Assembly (NCBI RefSeq): GCF_021869535.1
Contig: NW_026262734.1
Coordinates: forward strand, 107,109,088-107,173,087
Source of the DNA: Mytilus californianus
Lineage: Eukaryota > Mollusca > Bivalvia > Mytilida > Mytilidae
DNA: 64,000 bases
Reading direction: 5' to 3'
Shown here: positions 12,588 to 23,212 of the stretch, in pieces
Numbering within the stretch: the stretch's first letter is position 1
Layout: the number at the start of each line of letters is the position of its first letter
Program-made: the position numbers and the translations under genes
The notes under the pieces: model-generated
Database searches by the model: none
What the model saw: the letters and a program-made list of their open reading frames with translations, nothing else
Told to the model about the DNA's origin: nothing

Positions 12588-14480
12588 ACGCACTCAACTA
12601 ATTATATCGAGACGTCAACAGGTTGTCAAGTGTGTATACAATTCATATATATGTCAAGTTATACATAGCCAGAGACGGCATCAACATTACTTGTATCTAC
12701 AGACAACCCATGATATCTAGTGGTCAACAAGTTGACAAGCGTCTATAACTGTATGTCAAGTTATAAATATCCAAGTAGGCATCAACATAACATGTAACGA
12801 CAGACAACCGATGATATCTAGTGGTCAACATGTTGTCACGGGTCTATAACTGTATGTCAAGTTATAAATAGCTAGGGACGGCATCAACATTACATGTAGC
12901 TACAGACAACCAATGATATCTAGTTGTCAACAGGTTGTCACGTGTCTATAACTGTATGTCAAGTTATACATAGCCAGAGACGGCTTCAACAATACTTGTA
13001 GCTACAGACAACTCATGATATCTAGTGGTCAACAGGTTGTCAAGCGTCTATAACTGTATGTCAAGTTATACATAGCCGAGTCGACATCAACATTACTTGA
13101 TACCACAGACAACTCATGATATCAAGTGGTCAACAGGTTGTCAAGCGTCTATTACTGTATGACAAGGCATACATAGCCAGAGACGGCATCAACATTACTT
13201 GTAACTACAGACAACTCATAATATCTAGTGATCAACAGGTTGTCAAGCGTCTATAACTGTATGTCAAGTTATACATAGCCAGAGTCGACATCAACATTAC
13301 TAGTAACTACAGACAACTCATGATATGTAGTGGTCAACAGTTTGTCAAGCGTCTATAACTGTATGTCAAGTTATACATAGCCATAGACGGCATCAACATT
13401 ACTTGTAGCTACAGACAATCAATGCTATCAAGTTGTCAACAGGTTGTCACGTGTCTATAACTGTATGTCAAGTTATACATAGCCAGAGACGGCTTCAACA
13501 ATACTTGTAGCTACAGACAACTCATGATATCTAGTGGTCAACAGGTTGTCAAGCGTCTATAACTGTATGTCAAGTTATACATAGCCGAGTCGACATCAAC
13601 ATTACTTGTTACCACAGACAACTCATGATATCTAGTGGTCAACAGGTTGTCAAGCGTCTATTACTGTATGTCAAGGCATACATAGCCAGAGACGGCATCA
13701 ACATTACTTGTAACTACAGACAACTCATAATATCTAGTGATCAACAGGTTGTCAAGCGTCTATAACTGTATGTCAAGTTATACATAGCCAGAGTCGACAT
13801 CAACATTACTAGTAACTACAGACAACTCATGATATGTAGTGGTCAACAGTTTGTCAAGCGTCTATAACTGTATGTCAAGTTATACATAGCCATAGACGGC
13901 ATCAACATTACTTGTAGCTACAGACAATCAATGCTATCTAGAGGTTATTATGTGGTCAAGTGTCTATAACTGTATGCCAAGTTAAAAAACAACCAGAGAC
14001 GACATCAACATTACATGTAGCTACATATAACCAATAATATCTAGAGGTTAAAATGTTGTCAAGGGCCTTTAACTGTATGCCAAGTTAAAAAAACAAAACA
14101 GACACGACATCAAAATTACATGTAGCTACATATAACTAATGATATCTAGATGACAACATGTTTTCAAGTGTCTATAACTTATGGCATGTTATATATAGCA
14201 AGAGACTGCTACAAATTACATGTAGCTACATATAAATAATGATATCAAGGCGTCAACAGGTTGTCAATTTTATATAAATGTATGTCAAGTTATAAATAGC
14301 CATAGACGACATCAGAATAACATGTAACTTCAGACAACTAATGCTATCTAGAGGTCAACAGGTTGTCAACAGGTTGTCAAGTGTGTATAAACATATGTCA
14401 AGTTATAATACTTAGCAAGAGACGGCGTCAATATTACATGTTGCTACAAACAACCAATGATATCTAAAGGTCAACATGTT
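12588..14480 (+). repeat. 102-bp satellite array with 5-monomer higher-order repeat
   Basis: Roughly 18 tandem monomers of about 101-103 bp, each with TGTCAAGTTATACATAGCC, a GACGGCATCAACATTAC segment, ACAGACAAC, GATATCTAG and CAACAGGTTGTCAAG. Private variants (for example CATAGCCGAGTCGACATC) recur 509 bp apart (13071 and 13580), so about 12.95-13.43 kb and 13.43-13.94 kb are two copies of a five-monomer block. The outer monomers (after 13.94 kb) are more degraded. Two monomers with a 107-bp spacing remain at 25660-25822 in block C. Confidence 0.92.
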
Positions 14481-14809
14481 TGACATCCATCATGATGCTA
14501 TTGTCAATTCAATTGCATCGTGGTGCTTTAACAAGTGTCATGACACATAAAAGAGACATTTTTACAATACAGTCAATATGTATCATCCAGAAATCACGGT
14601 ATTTAGAAAAAAATATATATCTGTCTCTCCATAATTTCAGCAATTTCTGATATTAAGACAGCGAGGACAGCATATTAGAATGAAATAAAGATCTTATACA
14701 TCATTTGTAATACCATCAATCATATTATCAAGCGATGAATCGTTATTTTCAAAATATACTTAGGTGTCATTTATAAATAATGGAAACAGAAAAGGTGAGA
14801 AGTTGTCAC

Positions 14810-15330
14810 CTTGGTCAACACTTATGTAGCAGGCAATCAAAATCAGACTTTGTCATACAAGACTTAACATTTTGATAAAGATTTAGGATGATATGAAAAC
14901 ATTTCCTATTTAGTTTACTTATATAACTTTTTCCATAACCGTACTCGCCAAACAGTATCGAATGCTCTGTTGAAATCCACAAATGTACAAAATAATTTGT
15001 TTTTCTTTGAGAGGTATGAATCAAGAAATGTATATAGTATAACAATAACAATTATTTTACCAATAGTCGATTGTGATATTGTGAAGCAAGCTTGCCTTGG
15101 AAATTAAATGAATTGTCTCTGCAAATAGTGTTAGTCTATTGTTCAAAATGCCTGTAAAAACTTTTCCCAAAACAACCTATTCATGTAATTGCTCTATAAT
15201 TATTTGGTTCATTTGGGTTCTGTTTGTTTAAAAAAACAGGATTGATTATACCAATATTTCAGGAGAAATACCTCTGTAAAAAATAGCATCAAATAATAGC
15301 ATTTGATTTTGTAATTTATAGACTTCCCCT
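14810..15330 (-). mobile_element. Degenerate LINE reverse-transcriptase fragment
   Basis: On the reverse strand the pieces read, out of frame with one another, as the start of a non-LTR RT domain. An NEPNNYRAIT-like block (about 15215-15180), a GKSFYRHFEQ-like block, then LNRKCFHIILNLYQNVKSC (about 14935-14840) match the usual order of the finger and palm regions. Several stops and frameshifts are present and no FADD/YADD core is left. It sits between satellite and gene and is not part of the C1q gene. Confidence 0.6.
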
Positions 15331-15404
15331 TTTTTTTAATTTTAACATACATTGGTACATGTGGTATCATAATATGCATTTGTTTTCGTAATTGAATTAT
15401 TGCA

Positions 15405-15575
15405 TATTTTTCATTTCGGGGCCTTTAAAAGTCGACTATACGGTATGTGTTTTTCTCATTTTTGAAGGCCGTACGGTTGCAAAATTGCCTATAATTTCTT
15501 ACATCCACTTTATTTAAACTTTGGAAGATAGTTGTCTCATTGGCAATCATACCACATCTCCTCATTTTTATATAG
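15405..15575 (+). repeat. Common interspersed family copy 1 (partial)
   Basis: Contains the family landmarks TTTCGGGGCCTTT, ACGGTATG, GAAGGCCGTACGG, GTTGTCTCATTGGCAATCAT and ACCACATCTCCTC. The same order occurs at 17.8, 18.1, 37.7, 40.6 (inverted), 45.2 (inverted), 46.3, 49.0, 52.5 and 55.4 (inverted) kb. It is non-coding and probably a non-autonomous mobile element. Confidence 0.7.
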
Positions 15576-15969
15576 TATATTTTATATATTCATTCGCTAA
15601 AAATGTCTATACCACTTGCCTTTTCATTAAGTAAATTCAAAATACATTTTTTATTTTATTTTCAGATATTATCTAAAAAAAAAGTAAAGCTTTTAATTAG
15701 TATCAGCTGTTATATAATTATATATATATAACTTCAATGAATTCATCAGCAACTAGTATCGTTTGAAATAAATATATCTTTTGTCTACCATCTACAAAAA
15801 AATATTGTTTTTCTTAATTAGTCATCTAAATTGGCACTACTGAAGTCTGACGAAAAACAGATCTACTAATCCTAGTATCTTATATTCGTTATGATGAATG
15901 ACTTTCGTAGGTTATATAACATCTAAATGGAGAAGAACTTGGCATTACACAACAAACATTGTTATACCC

Positions 15970-16113
15970 TACGTATATAACAAACAATTCTATTGGGTAA
16001 CACGTTATCACGTGACATGGAATAATTGTATATTGTTCTGCTGCAGATAATTTACATTTACTTTTTAAGTTATTGCAAATAAAGTCGAAGAACTGCTTTC
16101 ACTATATTTCAAA
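15970..16113 (+). promoter_or_regulatory. Candidate promoter / 5' leader of the C1q gene
   Basis: Within 150 bp of the start codon lie a TATATAA at 15974-15980, an inverted CCAAT (ATTGG, 15992-15996) and a palindromic E-box CACGTG (16009-16014). A TTCTGCTGCAG at about 16036-16046 could also be a splice acceptor for a non-coding 5' exon, in which case the true promoter lies further upstream. These are sequence matches only, and AT-rich DNA makes TATA-like strings common. Confidence 0.3.
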
Positions 16114-17227
16114 ATGTTGAGGCAGAAATGTTTGTCGATTTTGTATTTAATTTACACTATATATTCGTGCAAATGTCAGGATTTAGAAAAGTTTGTTGCC
16201 CCAATCTTGAACAACAACAAGGCGCCACTAGTTGCAATAGTAGATACAACTAACATTAGTTCACATATTGTCCGGTCTATAGAAATACCACTACGGGAGA
16301 TAATCAACTCAACAATAGAATGCAAAATAAACGAAGAACTAAAAGAATACACAGTGTCCAGTCAGAGGGACGTAAATGGTCAGCTCAAAACCTTACAACA
16401 CAAGATTGATGAACATATTGGAGTCCAATTTACTGACGTTAAACGGGACATTGCATCATTGCGAATAGACACGGAAGAGACCATTTCACATGAAATTCAT
16501 GAACAAAAAAAGAATATGACCAAGCTTGTCAATACCATGAAATCAAATCATGATGAAAAGATGAAGAATTTAAGTAGCAATGTGGTTTTCATGCAGTCAG
16601 AAGTACAAAAGAAGATTGACGAGCATATCAGGGATAGCCGAGGCGTATTTTCTGTAGTTAATCAGGACATTGCATCATTGCGAATAGAAACGGCGGGGAC
16701 CATTTCAAATGAGATCCTTGAACAAAAACAGAATATGACCAAACTTGTCGATACTATGAAATCAGACCTTAATGAACAGATGAATAATTTAATGAGCAAT
16801 GTGCAGTCAGAAGTACAAAAGAAAATTGACGAACATATTAGAGATAACCGAGGCGAATTTACTGTAGTTAAACACGACATTGCGACATTAAGGAAAGAAC
16901 TGGATATTTTCAATACTTTGATCAACAATATGGATGAAAAAGTGAAGAATTTAACCAACAATGTGGAAATCATACAATCAGAATTAAGGGAAACCATACT
17001 GTCTGCTGATAACAATGCGTCAATTTTAGCAGAGCAACTGGTAAAACACTCAAATAGATTGGATGCGCTCCATTCAAATATCCAAGACTTTACTGGAAAA
17101 ACAAGTGAAATTCAGAGTATAATAAATAATGTAAGGTCTAGAGCTAACATTAATAATAAATTATTAGGAGGTCATGACTCCAGGCTGGACGACTTAAATG
17201 CTAAGGTCAACGCCATGAATTCAAAAG
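16114..17227 (+). CDS. C1q domain-containing protein, exon 1 (signal peptide and coiled-coil stalk)
   Basis: First coding exon of a secreted C1q-domain (ghC1q-type) protein, residues 1-371 of a predicted 500. The ATG at 16114 opens a hydrophobic signal peptide (about residues 5-18, cleavage near SCKCQ). The stalk is long and charged with heptad-like spacing and no collagen Gly-X-Y repeats. It holds a 70-residue internal repeat starting at residues 97, 167 and 237 (KIDEHI, then DIASLRI/DIATLR, then NMTKLV, then SEVQKK). Seven N-glycosylation sequons are visible (N47, N65, N134, N152, N207, N279, N301). The exon ends AAAAG|GTAAGT, a strong donor at 17228, after the first base of a Val codon (phase 1). 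It joins exon 2 at 21979. Such proteins are thought to trimerise through the stalk and present C1q heads as lectin-like immune recognition molecules; ligand and tissue cannot be inferred here. Without splicing the frame would end six codons later. Confidence 0.9.
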
Positions 17228-17811
17228 GTAAGTTTACTAGGTAATATAAAATTGAATGTAGTTTAAAAGATTATTTAGAAGTGTGGACACAGATCAGTGT
17301 GGATAGTTTTGGTTTGATTAGTGTTAGTTTGTTTGACATGGCTGAAAATCTTCTCCGGTAATTTATTTATGTTGATAAACCCAGCCAGATTTTTTCTGAG
17401 CATCTTCTAAGTTTTTCTCATAGTTTCCTGTGTTAAACTATGTCTAAAGTGAGAGCCAAATTGGATATCAGATTAGTAGCAAAAACTTAAAATTAGCATA
17501 GTTTCGTTCTTTCCATATTTGATTAAGATGTTCAGAACTGTTTAGCCGATTTCCAGCATGAGTCCATTGTAAACTTTGTTACAGAGTAGTAGCCATAATT
17601 TGTTTAGAAAAATAATAAAACTCATAACTAGGGAAACCCTAGATACACTTGTGCATAATTTAGTTTTAATGTATGAGATGGTTTCTCAGAAGCTGTATGT
17701 GTGTATAACTCATATGGTTTTCTTGTATTTTACCCAGGTGTTCATTTCTTATTCAGTTAGGCAACAAAAACTGCAAATAAAAGATGGGATCCCCTGAGCT
17801 TCATTAGTGCA

Positions 17812-17975
17812 ATATTTCATTTAGATGTGTATTAAATTTTGGAGCCCTTTATAGCTTGTTGTTCAATGTGAGCCAAGGCACCATGTTAAAGGCCGTACTT
17901 TGATCTATCATAATGGTTTACTTTTATAAATTATGACTTGGATAGAGAGTTGTCTCATTGTGCATGCACACGTAT
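17812..17975 (+). repeat. Common interspersed family copy 2 (partial)
   Basis: Shows GGAGCCCTTTATAGCTTG, GTGAGCCAAGGCACC, GGCCGTACTTTGA, GGTTTACTTTTATAAATT and GAGAGTTGTCTCATTG in the order of the variant best preserved at 46.3 kb. It lies in the C1q intron. Confidence 0.7.
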
Positions 17976-18119
17976 TTCTCTTAGTTATATGTTAATCTTT
18001 GTTCAATGGTGCAAGTGTTAGTGGTCATCTTGAATTTCGGCCATTGACAAAATAACTTTGGTATAAAGACTATCAACGGATCATTCCTACAATAATCTTT
18101 GTAATTTTAGACAATCAAT

Positions 18120-18245
18120 ATACATTTTTGGCCCTTGCAGTCATTTTTAAATTCAGATTCACAAATCGTACTTCTACATCATTTGGTCTCTGGTGGAGAG
18201 TTGTTTTATTGGCAATCTAACCACATATTCTCGTTTTTATTTTAT
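18120..18245 (+). repeat. Common interspersed family copy 3 (3' end only)
   Basis: The tail of the family is recognisable: CATCATTTGGTCTCTGGTGG, GAGTTGTTTTATTGGCAAT and ACCACATATTCTC. It is degenerate and lies inside the C1q intron. Confidence 0.55.
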
Positions 18246-19194
18246 AATGGAAAGTACATATACCTTTGAATATGAAGATTATTGTCAACAATGGTCAAGT
18301 TTGGTTCCAGTTTGCAAGAACGATTTTGCAGATAATTAAAACGTGAAAGGTTTGGACAGTACCTCGAACAAACCCTTTGGTCTAGGAGAACTAATATATG
18401 CAGAAAGTATATGTTCTTGTAAAATTTTTATTCTTTCTTGAGAAATGTTTTCTGCCTAGACTTCCAAGGCCTGATTAAAGTAATACAAAAGGTTTTTTTT
18501 CAAATATAAAATTTATTTTAATATAATAAAAAAAAAATATCATGATTATTTATTTTTCTAGAAGTCAATTATGATTGATTGTGTAGACTTCAAGATTTAT
18601 TAAACACGAACTATAGCACATTACTGATTTTGAAATGGCTTTGTAATGAAAAAGATTTGAAGAACTATTTTTGTTTCCATTTTTTTGTTTTGGTTATCTG
18701 GAGAAAGTTATACTAATATCTTGTATATACTGAATTTATTTTTAACAAACGTGGTGATGAAAATAGGAGCATTCATATAAATGTGTGTATAAAAATAGAA
18801 CAGTGCTGTAATAACCATTAAAATGATTAACACGAATTAACATTGAATAAATAATGTCAAAAGTTGAATTTTTACCAATGTGAGATAATTTTGAAAGTCT
18901 TTTAGGCTTTGTGAGTTTCGTCCCTTTACATAGAAACATGCAGAAATAATGACCTTTTGTACTTGGGACTCTTCAGTCTGCAGTTAAGATGGTTAAAAAG
19001 GCGTTTTAAAATAGTTATTGCTGATAGTCGTTTTTCGTTGTACTTAATTATGCTTACTTTTATTTGGTTCCATGGCAGATGAAACAAAGAACGTTTGGTT
19101 AGCAAGCTCGCATACCCCGGTCCTCTAATTTTAAGGGCAAATGCTTAAAATGTCATAATGGCACATTTATTCTGTTTAATTCAAGATATGTATC

Positions 19195-20010
19195 TTTTGG
19201 TTATTATTTCAGGTACATGTTACAAAAACCTATTTTTAAAATAACTGACCTTACAATTGACCTAGTGACTGAAAATGAAATAGGGATCTCCCTCTTCTTA
19301 TATGTGACCATATGTCCAAGTAAGGTTGAATTTAATTTAGCACCAGGAAGCCCCTTTTCTGCAAATATTTCTGTCTTTATAATTAGAAGCTTTGACCTAG
19401 TCCTTTGATGTGGTGACCCCAAACTCAAAGAAGATCTTCATTATATGTGACCATATATATAAATACGATTGCAATCCCATGTGTAGTGATTTAATTCAGC
19501 ATCTGGAAATCACTTTTTTGCATACTTTTCTGTCTATTTTACGCAACAATGACCTTAAACAACATGACATCAAAACTCTTGGTATATGTGACTATATTTA
19601 TATCAATCAAAGTATGGTTGAAATTCCTCATGTAGTATAGATTTAGCATCCAGAAACATTTTTCAGATCAACTTTCAGTACTTATATTTTTTAGTAACTC
19701 TAATTTTGACATTGCATGTAGTGACCTCGATATTAATACTAAATAGGGTTCTTCCTCATTTTATATGTGACCATATAACCTAGTATGGTTGCAATCCTCT
19801 ATATAGTATTTGATGTAGTATCTGGAAACCAATTTTCTGCACATATTGTAGGCTTTTTTGAATAGCTGTGACCTTGACCTTGAAGGTGGTGACCACAAAT
19901 TCAATAGAAATCTTCCGCTCGTTATATGTTACCACTGATCAAAGTATGGTTGCAATCTTAAATTTTAAAAAAAGTGACAGACGGGTCAAAAGCATTAATA
20001 TGTATACCTC
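19195..20010 (+). repeat. Degenerate tandem repeat with TATATGTGACCATAT core
   Basis: Five diverged units share TATATGTGACCATAT followed by AGTATGGTTGCAATC. Cores lie at about 19300, 19441, 19580, 19760 and 19921, giving units of about 140-180 bp. Each also has a CTGGAAA-CC, TTTTCTGCA and TGACCTTGACCT-like part. The frames of 60-76 codons across it are short and not alike between units, so I treat it as non-coding. Confidence 0.7.
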
Positions 20011-20066
20011 CCATTCTATTTCAAGTGTGGAGTATACAAAGTTTTGTTATAATGGAAATAAATATT

Positions 20067-20764
20067 GAATAACCATACATTGTCTCGAAATATAAATTTT
20101 ATTCTAATGCAACTTTTATGTAACGATTTTTAATTGGCTAAAAATTACAATCAAATCCACAGTTGACATGTCTTACTAAGTAGGGACACGCCATTTTGAA
20201 TTGCTTGGATCAACAACTATCAATTACTACAATATTTGTATTATCGAAAATAAAACAACACCTACCTCAACATCGTCGTTTTGATGTGATTTTATCAAAA
20301 TTTGAATCGAAAAGTAACGTAATAGCCTTCAGTTTGCAAGTTTTCATTTGTATGACGTCACGTTGAGTCATGACGTCCTTGCGCCAAAATCATTCATGAT
20401 GTTTGGCGGAATTCTATTTTATTTCAAATTTATACATTTTTTCAAACTCTAACGTATCATTTCTTTTTGTAATGCATTAAAATCGAAAAAACAGTACTGT
20501 AGTTGAAGATTTGCCACCGTCAATTTTGATTTGACGGTCACAAATTTCCGTTTTACTGTCTCCGCTACGCGTCGCAAGTAAAACTGCATTTGTGACCATC
20601 AAATCGCCAATTGACGGTAGCAACTCTTCAACTACAGTACTGTTATTCCTTAATCTGTACAAGGCTTAGAAACAGGTACAAAGTGAGTCTTTGCCGAGCA
20701 TTTCTACCTTTGTTGAGCCGAGTACAAATAAAATTTATATTTCGAGACAATTTATAGTTATTCT
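20067..20764. mobile_element. Palindromic MITE-like element in the C1q intron
   Basis: The two ends are inverted copies. ATTGTCTCGAAATATAAATT at about 20079 is matched by its reverse complement ending at 20751, with weaker pairing outward to GAATAACC/GGTTATTC. A second, inner inverted pair surrounds about 20490-20650 (ACAGTACTGTAGTTGAAG versus CTTCAACTACAGTACTGT). No transposase frame is present. No clear target-site duplication is visible. Length is about 0.7 kb. Confidence 0.75.
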
Positions 20765-21271
20765 TTATATACTGCAACTCCTATAACTGTTCTAAATAAA
20801 ATATTTAGGGTAAAAACCATCGTTTTTTAATTTGGAGGGGACGACGTAAAATTTCCGCGAACCTGTAATATATTGACTTCATAAATTATCTCCACGGAAA
20901 CGCATTGTCAACGTCATACACAAAGGCAATATACGGTCAGTGACTGTATACGTAGCACAAATGAACATACGGTCAATGCAATCTCACTGCGCAAATAGCA
21001 CAGCTGCAGTATATAATGCTTTAATATCACTACAGAATTGTTATGCTATATTTGTTTTTGTGCTGACAGCTACTTACAATGACATATTAGAAAATACAAA
21101 AATAAATGTTTCGACTATCTAACCTTTCAGTCCATATGGAGATACATGTATCAACAGTCTGTTTTTAATCTTAATTCCATACAGAATACCTATGCATGTC
21201 GAAGTTGAAAACTAAGATTCTTTATAAATTTTCAATTTCAAAACAAATAATTTACAACGTAAAAGCTATAT

Positions 21272-21370
21272 ATTTGGTCAGTATCGAACCACTGACCAAA
21301 TCAAATTAAAATAAAAACTATAACACAAGTTTCCATACGTTTCGGCCTTTATGACCTTCTTCGTTGGAAT
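21272..21370 (-). mobile_element. Retroelement tail fragment with hairpin and hammerhead-like core
   Basis: The forward strand has an 11-bp perfect hairpin (ATTTGGTCAGT, 8-base loop, ACTGACCAAAT; 21272-21301). About 40 bases on, the reverse strand reads GAAGAAGGTCATAAAGGCCG followed by AAAC. That resembles the CUGAUGA-stem II-GAAA core of hammerhead ribozymes found in Penelope-like elements, but with a changed first box. It is probably a decayed 3' or LTR-like part of such an element. Confidence 0.4.
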
Positions 21371-21978
21371 AAATTACAACATTGAAACAACAATTACATC
21401 GCTTGGATACATTACGTTACAATAACTTTTATGACGTTCATTTGCCGCGCTTTTTCTCTTTTCATATTTTTTTTACTATTTTTTTTAATAAAATAATTAT
21501 ATTAAGCATATGAAATTTTTTTATCAGGACATTAAAGTTTATATAACGAGAGGGTAGATACTGAGGAGGCAAGAAATAAGCATGTTCAATAAAAAACGGA
21601 ACACCATGGTCAACAAGAAAAAACGACGAAAAGAGAAACATGAATAATATAATACAGTAATAAACCATAATGAGAGTTCATAAGTATACAAATAAATCAA
21701 TGTACATACAAAAATGTACTGTTCTATCGGCTTATACTTTAAATTACTTTACTGATTTTTCAAAACTTATATTGATAACCAAAGAAATGAGTTTCACGAA
21801 ATGCAGTTACTTAAATGATAAAAGAAACAGTCAGTTGGTAAGCATAGTTGTAGATGAATATAATCGATTTTTCAGGAAAAGACATGTCACACATAATGTA
21901 CATCATTGTTCTTTTATCATTTGTTTTATAAGATGAAATAAAATTGTATACACAATTCGAATATATTTTTTTTTTCAG

Positions 21979-22367
21979 TGGCCCTTACAGCTCATCCTTT
22001 ATCCAGAAGAACGTTACAAGGCATAATAAAGTTTGACAAAGTCACGTTCAGTGTTGGCATCAATAATCTACCAACGTATAAAAGTAGCGGGAAGTTTGTG
22101 GTGGAGAAGGAGGGACTTTACCTAATAGCGGTTTCAATATTCTCCTATACCAATAGTGCTCGCTACTATATTAACCTGAATGGTAATGTAATATCAAGGA
22201 CAAGGATTGGTTATACCAGTAGTCCTCCTTCTACAATGGAACATACGGGTACTGTTGTTCTAGTAAGACAGTTACTTCCTAGTGATAGTTTGTGGGTATA
22301 CTTTCCTAGTACCTATTATATAGGAGGAGATCCATGGTCGACATTTACAATTGTAAAAATTAAATAA
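21979..22367 (+). CDS. C1q domain-containing protein, exon 2 (globular C1q head)
   Basis: Terminal coding exon, residues 372-500 of the predicted protein. The acceptor CAG ends at 21978; TG completes the Val codon begun by the last G of exon 1, giving V-A-L-T-A-H at the start of the domain. Conserved C1q features are the KFDKVTFSVGINN segment, the aromatic-rich GKFVVEKEGLYLI, the YINLNGN turn, TGTVVLVRQLLPSDSLWVYF and the final WSTFTIVKIK strand. Length (about 129 residues) is normal for the domain, and there are no cysteines. The TAA stop at 22365-22367 overlaps an AATAAA. An internal GTG at 21978 would not be a real start: homology, splice phase and the upstream stalk all support the two-exon join. 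Predicted role: secreted, trimeric pattern-recognition head; ligand unknown. Confidence 0.92.
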
Positions 22368-22489
22368 AACATTAACTTACTTAAACAAAACCATATTCGG
22401 CCTACAGACATAAAATAGATAGCAATTCTTTATTCACATTTATACCAATTACAACACTAAACTTGTAACGATCGCTTTATTGAATAAAA
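22363..22489 (+). promoter_or_regulatory. 3' UTR with candidate polyadenylation signals
   Basis: AATAAA occurs at 22363-22368, overlapping the stop codon, and again at 22484-22489 (TTGAATAAAATAG), about 120 bases after the stop. The second is the more plausible signal. The matching places in blocks A and B have drifted to AATAAGATAG, so only the functional copy keeps a perfect hexamer there. Confidence 0.5.
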
Positions 22490-22499
22490 TAGGGTGTTA

Positions 22500-23212
22500 A
22501 AATGAAATTGTTGAAATTATGACATATATATCATGCTATATGGAATTGTAAAGTTCGTGAAATATATTTCTTAATTTGTTATAAAAAACAAATGTGAATT
22601 GTTTTGTTATATTTATGTAGTTGAAGATCATGGCCATGTGTTAACTTTTTTTATTCCACTGTTTATACATATTGATAGTTTAATAAACATCTGATTGGTT
22701 GAGACTATCCCACGTGTCATTGAACAAATCTTCATATTCCCTTCTGAGGATCATATTCCCCTCTGAAATGTCGGGGTTACATCGTGCGACGTTACGCGCG
22801 GTTAATGTACATAACGTTTTGAACTTCTTATTCTTCTTAAAATAGTGACAGCAAAAATCATTATCATGTTCAAATTTATTTCAGACGATAAAACAAAAAG
22901 AATAATAATGAACGTTTGATCCGTACTGTTTATCAATGTGTATGTCATGTTTAGTTTAACTTATAAAAAACAAGCTGATAAGAAAAAAAATGTATGCAAA
23001 ATAATAATTAATGTATTGATAGTAAACAAAGCATAGGCAGTGGAATAAAACATTCATTTCCCTTTCCCTCGGGAGATATGAAGATTTGCTCACCCTCGAA
23101 AAATCATATTTCCCTCGGGCAGAGCTCTCGTGAAATATGAATATTCTTGGGTGAACAAATCTTCATATCTCCCTCAGGCATGGGAAATAAATGTATATTG
23201 TGTATTTTGAAG
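22500..23212. mobile_element. 0.7-kb insertion with nested inverted repeats just after the C1q gene
   Basis: Blocks A and B run straight from the AATAAGATAGGG-like motif to TTGTGTCGTTGGA; in block C about 710 bp separate these. Inside, TTTTATTCCACTG (about 22649) is inverted as CAGTGGAATAAAA (about 23038-23050). A second pair, GGGAGATATGAAGATTTG (about 23071) and CAAATCTTCATATCTCCC (about 23157-23174), forms a stem with an 70-base loop. No coding sequence is seen. It may be two nested MITE-like elements. Confidence 0.65.

Larger units (their letters stand above)
5392..14480 (+). repeat. Duplicated C1q-exon block, copy B
   Basis: Copy B starts with the same bases as the window start (TATATATGGTAGAATATATG at about 5395). 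It follows block A through the LINE fragment, C1q exon, 20-bp minisatellite and 3' flank, then extends further into a 102-bp satellite array also seen as two monomers at the end of block C. Relative to A and C it has gained a LINE (6223-8615), an insertion inside the C1q exon (about 8997-9355) and a short element (about 9781-9902). Confidence 0.8.
17228..21978 (+). other. Phase-1 intron of the C1q gene (4,751 bp)
   Basis: The donor is GTAAGT at 17228 and the acceptor a long T-run then CAG at 21976-21978. The intron holds no convincing extra exon. It is filled with repeats: common-family pieces (17.8 and 18.1 kb), a degenerate tandem repeat (19.2-20.0 kb), a 0.7-kb palindromic element (20.07-20.76 kb), a retroelement-like tail with a hairpin (21.27-21.37 kb) and the left part of block C. 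The stretch 18.25-19.19 kb shows nothing I recognise. Confidence 0.8.

Noticed and set aside
16662..17015. 117-codon reverse-strand frame opposite exon 1
   Set aside because: It is a shadow of the coiled-coil coding strand with no domain of its own.
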